This document shows positions 1 to 4,947 of a stretch of 9,800 nucleotides of DNA, in pieces. The notes below the pieces were generated by a model. The model did no database searches. It was not told the origin of the DNA and saw only the letters and a program-made list of their open reading frames with translations. Both the position numbers and the translations under genes were made by a program. The stretch comes from Desulfobacterales bacterium (GTDB lineage: Bacteria > Desulfobacterota > Desulfobulbia > Desulfobulbales > BM004). The stretch is from positions 1 through 9,800 of the forward strand of contig JAUXHH010000052.1 of assembly GCA_030621655.1 (NCBI GenBank). Direction: 5' to 3'. Each line of letters starts with the position of its first letter. The first letter of the stretch is position 1.

Positions 1-1
1 A

Positions 2-22
2 ACCCGGTCCTCAGGGCCGGGT
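2..22. other. GC-rich stem-loop, possible terminator edge
   Basis: Positions 2-10 pair with 14-22 over 9 bp, including one G-T pair, around a 3-nt TCA loop. On the + strand no T-tract follows, so it is not a classical terminator in that direction. On the - strand the tail would begin at position 1 and run off the window, so its identity as a minus-strand terminator cannot be judged. Confidence 0.45.
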
Positions 23-67
23 CAGAAGTAGCTGGCTCAGCCGGAACCATCAACAAGGCTTAAAATA

Positions 68-196
68 GGCACAAAGGCATTTATGCCCTTCAGGGTACAA
101 AGTGACCGTAAGACAAAGAAATGTAAAGGTTTTTGAGTGCACACAATGTAATCATATGATTTTGTTATCAGGTTTTAAACTCTGTGCCTTTGTGCC
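68..196. repeat. Inverted repeat pair GGCACAAAGGCA
   Basis: GGCACAAAGGCA at 68-79 is matched by its exact reverse complement at 185-196, with about 105 bp between. The left arm runs into a quasi-palindrome, GGCATTTATGCC (76-87). The core GCACAAAGGC occurs again at 8553-8562, between gspJ and gspK, which suggests a dispersed repeat family rather than a local operator. That reading is an inference, and no terminal duplication was identified. Confidence 0.45.
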
Positions 197-260
197 TCAG
201 TGCCTTATGATATCATTATTGTAAGCGGCAGCAGGTAAGCAAGCCTGCGAGACTCCGAAG

Positions 261-286
261 CCGGATCCTCAGAGCCCGGATTTTTT
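261..286 (+). terminator. Weak rho-independent terminator candidate
   Basis: CCGG at 261-264 can pair with CCGG at 276-279. The pairing continues imperfectly inward around a TCA loop, and six T residues follow at 281-286. The stem has two internal mismatches, so strength is doubtful. The arrangement CCGG, TCCTCAG, CCGG is a diverged relative of the stronger hairpin at 2-22. If functional, it would end a transcript entering from the left, before yhbY. Confidence 0.35.
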
Positions 287-360
287 ACTGAGCTAAAAAT
301 AAGGAGGCAGTAACAGCCTTTTAACAGATTTTTTGAAAAAATTATAAATGCAAAAAGATT

Positions 361-687
361 ATGAAAACAGAGCTGAAAAATAAAAAACTTACAGGTAAAC
401 AGGTGCGATATCTGAAGGGATTGGGGCATCACCTGAAGCCTCTTGTCATGCTTGGTCGTGATGGTCTCAGCCAAAACGTCATTACTGCCGCAAATGCTGT
501 GCTGGCCTCCCATGAACTGATAAAGGTCAAGGTCGGCAATGGCTGCTTTTTGGATCGGCGGCAAGCAGCTGAGGTGGCTGCCGAAAAAACCGACTCTGAA
601 ATTGTCCAGATTCTGGGCAAAACATTTCTGCTCTTTCGCCCTAATCCTGACCGGAATGATGAGCACAGGATCAAGTTGCCATCCTAA
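361..687 (+). CDS. yhbY: YhbY family RNA-binding protein (CRM domain)
   Basis: This is a 108-residue single CRM (CRS1/YhbY) domain protein, close to the roughly 97 residues of E. coli YhbY. Family members bind pre-50S ribosomal particles and help ribosome assembly in the cytoplasm. Visible signatures are the opening KQVRYLKGLGHHLKPLVMLG (residues 13-32), whose LKP and LG elements match the conserved N-terminal helix-turn, then HELIKVKVG near the middle and the closing QILGKTFLLFRP, matching the family's IGKTLVLYRP strand. The ATG at 361 gives the expected N-terminus, and an in-frame stop at 334-336 excludes an earlier start. No Shine-Dalgarno lies at normal spacing, and the nearest strong one is 54 nt upstream. 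The gene is followed by a tandem repeat and then cmoA, so it sits in a translation-related neighbourhood, though cotranscription is uncertain. Confidence 0.93.
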   Translation: MKTELKNKKLTGKQVRYLKGLGHHLKPLVMLGRDGLSQNVITAANAVLASHELIKVKVGNGCFLDRRQAAEVAAEKTDSEIVQILGKTFLLFRPNPDRNDEHRIKLPS

Positions 688-717
688 AGCGGTACAACAG
701 ATTTTTCGAAGTCGGAG

Positions 718-786
718 TTTATACCCTGTTTTTAAGGGTGTTTATGCCCTGTTCTTAAGGGTGTTTATACCCTGTTTTTAAGGGCG
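718..786. repeat. Three tandem 23-bp hairpin repeats
   Basis: Three head-to-tail copies occupy 718-740, 741-763 and 764-786. Copies 1 and 3 differ only at the penultimate base, and copy 2 differs from copy 1 by A to G and T to C changes. Each unit contains ACCCT (or GCCCT) and AAGGGT (or AAGGGC) arms around a T-rich loop, so each can form a small stem-loop. Arms of neighbouring units can also pair with each other. The array fills much of the yhbY-cmoA gap and could act as a transcript end or RNA-processing site, which is inference. Confidence 0.8.
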
Positions 787-842
787 CTTATCTACGAGTC
801 TGTCAATAATGAAAACATCAGGTTTTATCAGGAAAAAGAGAG

Positions 843-1565
843 ATGACACGGGACACTCTTTTTGAGAAAAAAGCATCTGCAGAGAAGTTTCAATTCAATG
901 AACGTGTGGCAGATGTTTTTGACGATATGCTTGACCGTTCAGTTCCTTTTTATAAGCAGGTAATTGAAATGACGGTCGAGATCCTGGACCGGTCATTGCA
1001 AGCAGGCGATACGGTCTATGATCTCGGCTGTTCAACAGGAACAACGCTCATTGCCCTGGCCGGAAAGCTGGAATCAGAAAATCTCAAGTTTGTCGGGATT
1101 GACAACTCAAAGGCCATGCTTGACAAGGCAATGCGTAAAGCAGAGATGTTCTCCATGGCAGACAGGATTGATTTTGTCGAAATGGATATCACTCAGGCTG
1201 AGCTTTCCGGGGCCGGGGGGATCATGTTGAATTACACTCTGCAGTTTGTCAAACCGTCGACCAGGGCAGAATTTCTTAAGAATATTTATAGTGGATTACG
1301 CCATAACGGCGTTCTGGTTCTCAGTGAAAAGATCGTCTGCCAGGATAAACAACTTGATCAGCAGTTTCTGGATTCATATCATCAATTCAAGAAGAGGCGG
1401 GGCTACTCCGAGTTGGAAATAGCCAACAAGCGTGAGGCCCTTGAAAACGTGCTGCTCCCTCTTACCATTCAGGAAAATTACGACCTCCTTATGCAGGCAG
1501 GTTTCTCCAGAGTAGAGACTTTTTTCCAATGGTTCAATTTTGTCTCCTTTGTTGCCTGCAAATAA
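843..1565 (+). CDS. cmoA: Carboxy-S-adenosyl-L-methionine synthase CmoA
   Basis: CmoA converts S-adenosylmethionine and prephenate to carboxy-SAM, releasing phenylpyruvate. Carboxy-SAM is the cofactor used by CmoB to modify wobble uridine 34 of tRNAs. The product is 240 residues (E. coli 247) and aligns end to end by eye. It has RDTLF at the N-terminus, the SAM-binding loop YDLGCSTG (59-66), the acidic IDNS (86-89), LNYTLQF (129-135), LVLSEK (148-153) and GYSELEIANKR (187-197). R197 corresponds to E. coli R199, the arginine that contacts the cofactor carboxylate across the dimer. The ATG at 843 follows a purine-rich stretch (AGGAAAAAGAG) and gives the family N-terminus. cmoB begins 21 bp downstream, consistent with one operon. 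These residues separate it from ordinary SAM methyltransferases. Confidence 0.95.
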   Translation: MTRDTLFEKKASAEKFQFNERVADVFDDMLDRSVPFYKQVIEMTVEILDRSLQAGDTVYDLGCSTGTTLIALAGKLESENLKFVGIDNSKAMLDKAMRKAEMFSMADRIDFVEMDITQAELSGAGGIMLNYTLQFVKPSTRAEFLKNIYSGLRHNGVLVLSEKIVCQDKQLDQQFLDSYHQFKKRRGYSELEIANKREALENVLLPLTIQENYDLLMQAGFSRVETFFQWFNFVSFVACK

Positions 1566-1586
1566 TATTCTTCTCAGTATCTGATT

Positions 1587-2546
1587 ATGCAATATCTCGA
1601 TCTTCTACCCAATGCTGAGCGCCAGGAAATTCTTGCTTTACTGCAGGAAAAAGAGCGTTGGCTGGGTCTGGGCAAGAAAGGGGTGGAGCGCTTTCGTCTG
1701 CCCTTCGAGAGAGTGAAACATATAAGGGCTCAGCATTGCGACTTTTCAGGAGACGCGGTGATAATCGGTGGTGCGGATGAACTTTCGGAACCTGATGCGG
1801 CAAAGGTTTATAAGACCTTGCGGGATTTCATGCCCTGGCGCAAGGGGCCGTTTGATATTTTCGGTATCAGCGTTGACGCAGAGTGGCGCAGCGAGCGCAA
1901 ATGGAACAGGGTGCTGCCGGAACTGCCTGACCTGCGGGATAAGATTGTGGCTGATATCGGGTGCAATAACGGCTACTACATGTTCAGGATGGCCCAGCAT
2001 GATCCTAAACTGGTGATAGGATTTGAGCCGTATCTGCAGCATTACTTTGCCTTTAAGACCCTGAATACTTTTGCCGGAATCGGGAATTTGGCCGCTGAAC
2101 TGCTTGGCGTGGAGCATATGACTCTATTCCCAAACTGCTTTGATGTTGTCTTTCTCATGGGAATTCTTTATCACCGTTCTTCACCTGTTGATGTGCTGCG
2201 TGATATCAGAGCCGCTATGAGTCCGGAAGGAGTTTTGATTGTTGAATCCCAGGGAATTCCCGGGAATGAGTCCCTGGCTCTTTTCCCGGAACACCGCTAT
2301 GCCAAGGTTCCCGGCACCTATTTTGTGCCAACCGGTGCCTGTCTTGCCAACTGGTTGTCCCGGGCCGGTTTTGCTGATGTGGAAATATTCTATTCGCATC
2401 CCATGTCCAGCGAGGAACAGCGGCAAACGGAATGGATGGTTTTTGAATCGTATGAGGATTTTATTGATAAATCCGATTCTGCTCTGACAGTGGAAGGATA
2501 TCCTGCTCCAATCAGGATTTTCGCCAAGGTAAAAAATTCGGCATAA
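1587..2546 (+). CDS. cmoB: tRNA U34 carboxymethyltransferase CmoB
   Basis: CmoB transfers the carboxymethyl group of carboxy-SAM to 5-hydroxyuridine 34 of tRNA, giving cmo5U, which broadens wobble decoding. The product is 319 residues (E. coli 323). An N-terminal helical region is followed by the signature MPWRKGPF (82-89), EWRS-KW-RVLP (99-111), the class I methyltransferase loop DIGCNNGY (123-130), MGILYHRSSP (191-200), EEQRQTEWMV (276-285) and the terminal TVEGYPAPIR (301-310). K86, Y195 and R310 match by context the E. coli carboxy-SAM-contacting residues K91, Y200 and R315, so specificity for carboxy-SAM is expected. The loop reads CNNG where E. coli has CGSG, a mild variant. No clear Shine-Dalgarno precedes the ATG, and translation may depend on coupling to cmoA. 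No obvious terminator follows. Confidence 0.95.
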   Translation: MQYLDLLPNAERQEILALLQEKERWLGLGKKGVERFRLPFERVKHIRAQHCDFSGDAVIIGGADELSEPDAAKVYKTLRDFMPWRKGPFDIFGISVDAEWRSERKWNRVLPELPDLRDKIVADIGCNNGYYMFRMAQHDPKLVIGFEPYLQHYFAFKTLNTFAGIGNLAAELLGVEHMTLFPNCFDVVFLMGILYHRSSPVDVLRDIRAAMSPEGVLIVESQGIPGNESLALFPEHRYAKVPGTYFVPTGACLANWLSRAGFADVEIFYSHPMSSEEQRQTEWMVFESYEDFIDKSDSALTVEGYPAPIRIFAKVKNSA

Positions 2547-2603
2547 CTTGTTGATTTAAAAGTAAAATATATATATAAAAAATAGAAAAATGTCAGTTTT
2601 TTG

Positions 2604-2632
2604 TTGACTCTGGTTAGGAATGGTATTATTTT
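2604..2632 (+). promoter_or_regulatory. Sigma70-like promoter upstream of M23 peptidase
   Basis: TTGACT at 2604-2609 and TATTTT at 2627-2632 are separated by exactly 17 bp and match the -35 and -10 consensus at 5/6 and 4/6. The region just upstream (about 2556-2600) is extremely AT-rich, as in UP elements. The position, roughly 80 nt before the peptidase start and after the end of cmoB, supports an independent transcription unit for the peptidase. The assignment rests on sequence pattern only. Confidence 0.5.
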
Positions 2633-2641
2633 CCCGACAAA

Positions 2642-2669
2642 GTTCTTAACGGGCATAAATAGTAAGAAC
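2642..2669. promoter_or_regulatory. 7-bp inverted repeat in peptidase leader
   Basis: GTTCTTA at 2642-2648 is the exact reverse complement of TAAGAAC at 2663-2669, with a 14-nt spacer. It starts about 10 nt downstream of the predicted -10 hexamer, so it would lie at the start of the transcript. It could be an operator or a 5' leader hairpin. The spacer is long for a stable hairpin, so an operator is slightly favoured. No regulator can be named. Confidence 0.3.
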
Positions 2670-2714
2670 GAATAGGTTTGTATTTTGTATACTGTTATAA
2701 AGGGTGGATGCAAA

Positions 2715-3641
2715 ATGAAGAACAATTTTCGCGAGTGGAAATCCAAGAGCAAAAACCATGTACGAATGTGGATTCTGAGCGCCACTATATTCCGTTTGCA
2801 GTGGACTCGCCGTTTGAAGGAATATATATCTGTAGTACCGGTAGCTCTTCTGCTGGTCTTGGCTTTAGGGTTCGCGTATGGAATTGGTTTCTATACAAAA
2901 AGTTTTATTTCCGGGGAACAGTTTACCGGTCTTGAAGCAAATATGCAGTTTACAGAACTGCAGTCTTTGAGAATGAGCAACGAGTGGTTAAAGAACCGGG
3001 TAGCAGTTTTGCAGGAGGAAAGGGCGGTTCTTCTTGATACTGCCGTGGCAGACCTGGATAAAAAGAGCAGGATCATAGAATCAATTTTAAGCAGTGTCGG
3101 GGTGGATATAAAGGTTGAAGTGAGCAACAAGAACAGTGGCGGCCCCTTTACAAGTTCTGTCCGGGATACCGGAGATGAACTTATTCTGCGTACTGATCAG
3201 TATTTGAATACCATCCAGGATGTACCGCTTGGTGCACCTGTACCGGGAGTGCTTACCTCAAGATTCGGATGGCGCAATGATCCGATTAATGGCAAAAGAG
3301 CTTATCATCGGGGTGTGGACATCAGGGGTAAAAAGGGATCGGATGTCAAGGCTACAGCCAACGGTATAGTTAAAATTGAGAATTATGACAGAAGAAATGG
3401 ACGCTATATTCTTGTTGACCATGGCAACGGATTTGTAACCAAATACGCCCACATGAAAAAAAGTCTTGTGAAAAGGGGTGATACTGTTGCAAGAGGACAG
3501 GTCATAGGTTTGGTTGGCAGTACCGGAAGAAGTACAGGTCCCCATGTTCATTATGAAATTCATTACGACGACAAAATAGTAAATCCGACCCGTTTTGTAA
3601 GAATCGCAAAATATCTCAATAAATCCAAAAAGAAAAAATAG
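2715..3641 (+). CDS. Membrane-anchored M23 (LytM-type) peptidoglycan endopeptidase
   Basis: This is a 308-residue protein. A basic cytoplasmic N-terminus (about 1-37) is followed by one membrane segment (about 38-59, rich in V, L, A and G), a periplasmic helical and probably coiled-coil region (about 75-120), a linker, and a C-terminal LytM/M23 domain (about 175-300). Zinc-site residues are intact: H198 and D202 in HRGVD, and H279 in HVH. The probable catalytic histidines are H246 (in YAHM) and H277. The conserved SRFGWR and GSTGRSTGPHVHYE stretches are present. It is therefore expected to cleave peptide crosslinks in the periplasm rather than act as a catalytically dead activator. I chose the ATG at 2715 because AAGGGTGG lies 8 nt before it. 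An ATG at 2685 in the same frame lacks such a site. The basic C-terminus ends in KSKKKK. Its exact cellular role, such as division or shape, cannot be told from context. Confidence 0.88.
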   Translation: MKNNFREWKSKSKNHVRMWILSATIFRLQWTRRLKEYISVVPVALLLVLALGFAYGIGFYTKSFISGEQFTGLEANMQFTELQSLRMSNEWLKNRVAVLQEERAVLLDTAVADLDKKSRIIESILSSVGVDIKVEVSNKNSGGPFTSSVRDTGDELILRTDQYLNTIQDVPLGAPVPGVLTSRFGWRNDPINGKRAYHRGVDIRGKKGSDVKATANGIVKIENYDRRNGRYILVDHGNGFVTKYAHMKKSLVKRGDTVARGQVIGLVGSTGRSTGPHVHYEIHYDDKIVNPTRFVRIAKYLNKSKKKK

Positions 3642-3721
3642 ATAACGCGCAACATAAAGCTTGTGAAATTCTTTTTTCAACCAGTTTTTATTAAAAGAAT
3701 TAAGTGGAATTTTAAAATCTG

Positions 3722-3937
3722 ATGGAGCACCGTATGGAAATGGGAGCCAGGGATAAGGTGGCTACGATCAAGCCGGAAGGCGAAATTTATGCGTGCCCAA
3801 CGTGCGGTTATCCCGACGGATTTCATGTCTCATTCAAGGTTGCAGAACTCACCGGGAAAGCTGACATATATCTCATCTGCCCTAATTGTCACAGCCGTTT
3901 CAAGTTAGGTTGGCACGTGGACCTGTCCAGTACTTGA
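3722..3937 (+). CDS. Small zinc-ribbon protein of unknown function
   Basis: The 71-residue product has two CxxC knuckles, CPTC (25-28) and CPNC (53-56), about 25 residues apart. They sit in strand-like segments IYACPTCGY and IYLICPNCHSRFKL, as in a rubredoxin-like zinc ribbon that would bind one zinc ion. There is no signal peptide or membrane segment, so it is probably cytoplasmic. I do not recognise a named family. Possible roles include nucleic-acid or protein contacts, but none is shown. Three in-frame ATGs compete. The one at 3734 has GGAG spaced 6 nt before it, whereas 3722 has no visible ribosome site, so the protein may be 67 residues. The gene starts 80 bp after the M23 gene, and the mscS remnant begins 19 bp after its stop. 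Confidence 0.7.
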   Translation: MEHRMEMGARDKVATIKPEGEIYACPTCGYPDGFHVSFKVAELTGKADIYLICPNCHSRFKLGWHVDLSST

Positions 3938-3956
3938 TTTCAAACCGTTTTATTTC

Positions 3957-4109
3957 ATTTCTGATATAGGTGCTGCCGGTCTGGCTGTCGGTCTTGCCTT
4001 AAAGGATTCACTGTCCAACTTTGCTGCCGGCGTGATGCTTGTGCTTTTCAGGCCCTTTACCATCGGTGATGTGGTGTCTACAGCGGGCATTACTGCCAAG
4101 GTTATGTGA
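3957..4109 (+). pseudogene. Internal fragment of an MscS mechanosensitive channel gene
   Basis: Translation of this frame gives about 50 residues containing GAAGLAVGLALKDSLSNFAA and then GVMLVLFRPFTIGD before a TGA at 4107-4109. This is unmistakably the pore-lining TM3 helix of MscS (the GAAGLAVGLALQGSLSN motif of E. coli) plus the start of the beta domain. A functional MscS needs two upstream helices and a large C-terminal cytoplasmic vestibule. Neither is encoded on either side, since an in-frame stop lies close downstream and the zinc-ribbon gene ends just upstream. No start codon or ribosome site is seen. It is best read as a remnant left by deletion or rearrangement. The well-kept motif suggests the event was fairly recent. 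Confidence 0.85.
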
Positions 4110-4241
4110 TCATTTCTGCAGACCCTATTGACAGTACTGAGCTGAATACCTATTAATAATAGATGAAAATAAAATGCATTAAATGCTCACTCATTTGATG
4201 CCATGGTAGAAAGCTGAAATCCAATATATTTATATCAGAAG

Positions 4242-4281
4242 ACAAACCCCTCAGCTTATGGCTGTTGGGGTTTTGTTTTTT
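4242..4281 (+). terminator. Rho-independent terminator
   Basis: AAACCCC pairs with GGGGTTT, and CAGC pairs with GCTG inside it, around a short TTATG loop. A single-base bulge separates the two helices. The 3' side runs into TTTTGTTTTTT, a proper T-tract. It would end transcripts from the zinc-ribbon gene and mscS remnant and insulate the FKBP gene. Confidence 0.8.
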
Positions 4282-4307
4282 GAGGAGTGTGTACCAACAG
4301 TATTCAG

Positions 4308-4334
4308 AAAAAAAAGACGGGTTGCCGTTTTTTT
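4308..4334. terminator. A/T-flanked hairpin, possible bidirectional terminator
   Basis: An A-run (4308-4315) and GACGG precede a GTTG loop, followed by CCGT and seven T residues (4328-4334). ACGG pairs with CCGT, and the A- and T-runs extend the stem. It reads as a short hairpin with a T-tract on both strands. The GC core is only 4 bp, so strength is uncertain. It sits 20-30 nt before the FKBP ribosome site and could also be a leader structure. Confidence 0.4.
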
Positions 4335-4364
4335 ATAAGATTAAAGCTATAGCAGGAGCAGAAC

Positions 4365-4793
4365 ATGACACAGGCAAAAGAGGGAGATACAGTGAAAATT
4401 CACTATACCGGCAGGCTGCAGGACGGTTCAGTATTTGATTCATCCAGTGGCCGCGAACCGCTGCAGTTTACTATTGGAAACGGTCAGGTTATTCCGGGTT
4501 TTGAGGAGGCTGTTGCCGGGATGCAGGCAGGCGAGAAAAAGACAGCTGAAATTCCCTGTGATAAGGCATATGGGGAGCAGAATGCCAGTATGGTGATGGT
4601 GGTTGACAGAAAACAGGTGCCTGCTGAACTCGATCCTGAAGTCGGCCAGCGTATGGAGATGGGGAGCCCGAGCGGTGAACTTCTCACTGTTACTGTTATT
4701 GAGGTAAATAATGAAAATATAACTCTCGATGCTAACCCTCCCCTGGCAGGAGAGGATTTGACCTTTGATATCGAGCTGGTGGAAATCGGTTAA
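4365..4793 (+). CDS. FKBP-type peptidyl-prolyl isomerase, SlyD/FkpB-like
   Basis: The enzyme accelerates cis-trans isomerisation of X-Pro bonds and commonly acts as a folding chaperone. At 142 residues it matches the compact SlyD/FkpB subfamily, in which an insert-in-flap (IF) chaperone domain interrupts the FKBP fold. FKBP pocket residues are visible as Y14 (HYTG), F24-D25 (VFDSS), F35, V42-I43 (QVIPGFE) and F46. The IF region spans roughly 70-120, and the FKBP fold resumes at PLAGEDLTFDIELVEI (126-141). No signal peptide is present, so it should be cytoplasmic. The metal-binding His/Cys-rich tail of E. coli SlyD is absent, which favours FkpB-like function. The usual NHPLAG motif reads NPPLAG. 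AGGAG (4354-4358), 6 nt before the ATG, fixes the start. gspF follows after 154 bp, but a functional link with secretion is not established. Confidence 0.9.
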   Translation: MTQAKEGDTVKIHYTGRLQDGSVFDSSSGREPLQFTIGNGQVIPGFEEAVAGMQAGEKKTAEIPCDKAYGEQNASMVMVVDRKQVPAELDPEVGQRMEMGSPSGELLTVTVIEVNNENITLDANPPLAGEDLTFDIELVEIG

Positions 4794-4811
4794 TTCATGG
4801 CCGGAAATACA

Positions 4812-4840
4812 TTGACACTTACTCTGGGCATGAGTACCTT
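4812..4840 (+). promoter_or_regulatory. Possible sigma70 promoter for the gsp cluster
   Basis: A perfect TTGACA lies at 4812-4817. At 17-bp spacing the -10 position reads TACCTT (4835-4840), a poor match to TATAAT. It is the best promoter-like pair in the gap before gspF, and the transcript would include the repeat pair at 4870-4918. Confidence is limited by the weak -10. Confidence 0.3.
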
Positions 4841-4869
4841 AGTATCCGATAACACTGTGATTTGCCAGC

Positions 4870-4918
4870 ATATCCGATGGCTCACGGATTAAAGAGTATA
4901 TCCGACAGCTTACGGATT
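4870..4918. repeat. Two 21-bp hairpin-forming direct repeats before gspF
   Basis: The 21-nt copies at 4870-4890 and 4898-4918 match at 18 positions, with a 28-bp period. Each has ATCCG and CGGAT arms around an 8-nt centre, and all three differences fall in the centre, leaving both arms intact. A partial TATCCGAT also occurs at 4843-4850. They could be tandem operators for a regulator of the secretion cluster, or units of a dispersed repeat. Confidence 0.65.
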
Positions 4919-4947
4919 CAGGAAATTAATTCACTTGAATAATTATT

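Larger units (their letters stand above)
1..360. other. Gene-free 5' region with palindromes and repeats
   Basis: No coding region on either strand is convincing here. The region holds a GC-rich hairpin at its left edge (2-22), a 12-bp inverted repeat (68-79 and 185-196), a perfect 12-bp palindrome AATCATATGATT (150-161), a second palindrome ATGATATCAT (207-216), and a degenerate hairpin with a T-tract (261-286). A strong Shine-Dalgarno-like AAGGAGG lies at 301-307 but has no start codon at normal distance. The mixture looks like the tail of an upstream transcription unit followed by repeat-derived intergenic DNA and then the leader of yhbY. Any gene feeding into it lies left of the window. 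Confidence 0.6.

Noticed and set aside
1..300. Riboswitch in the left intergenic region
   Set aside because: Several hairpins and a T-tract invited this, but I could not match any conserved riboswitch core such as GEMM, cobalamin or TPP.
205..666. Long minus-strand open frame (153 codons) opposite yhbY
   Set aside because: It overlaps yhbY, whose product is clearly recognisable. The antisense product has no recognisable domain, and the frame is open by chance.
718..786. CRISPR array from the 23-bp units
   Set aside because: The units are directly adjacent with no unique spacers, only three copies exist, and no cas genes are nearby.
2678..2935. Plus-strand 85-codon frame overlapping the M23 peptidase start
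   Set aside because: It lies in a different frame from a well-supported membrane-anchored peptidase, has no domain, and stops within the peptidase gene.
3686..3718. Terminator between the M23 gene and the zinc-ribbon gene
   Set aside because: TTAAAA and TTTTAA arms exist, but the pairing is AT-only and short, with no GC core.
4163..4198. Tiny ORF with CxxC (MKIKCIKCSLI)
   Set aside because: It has only 11 residues and no ribosome site. It could be the start of another decayed zinc-binding protein, but the evidence is too thin.
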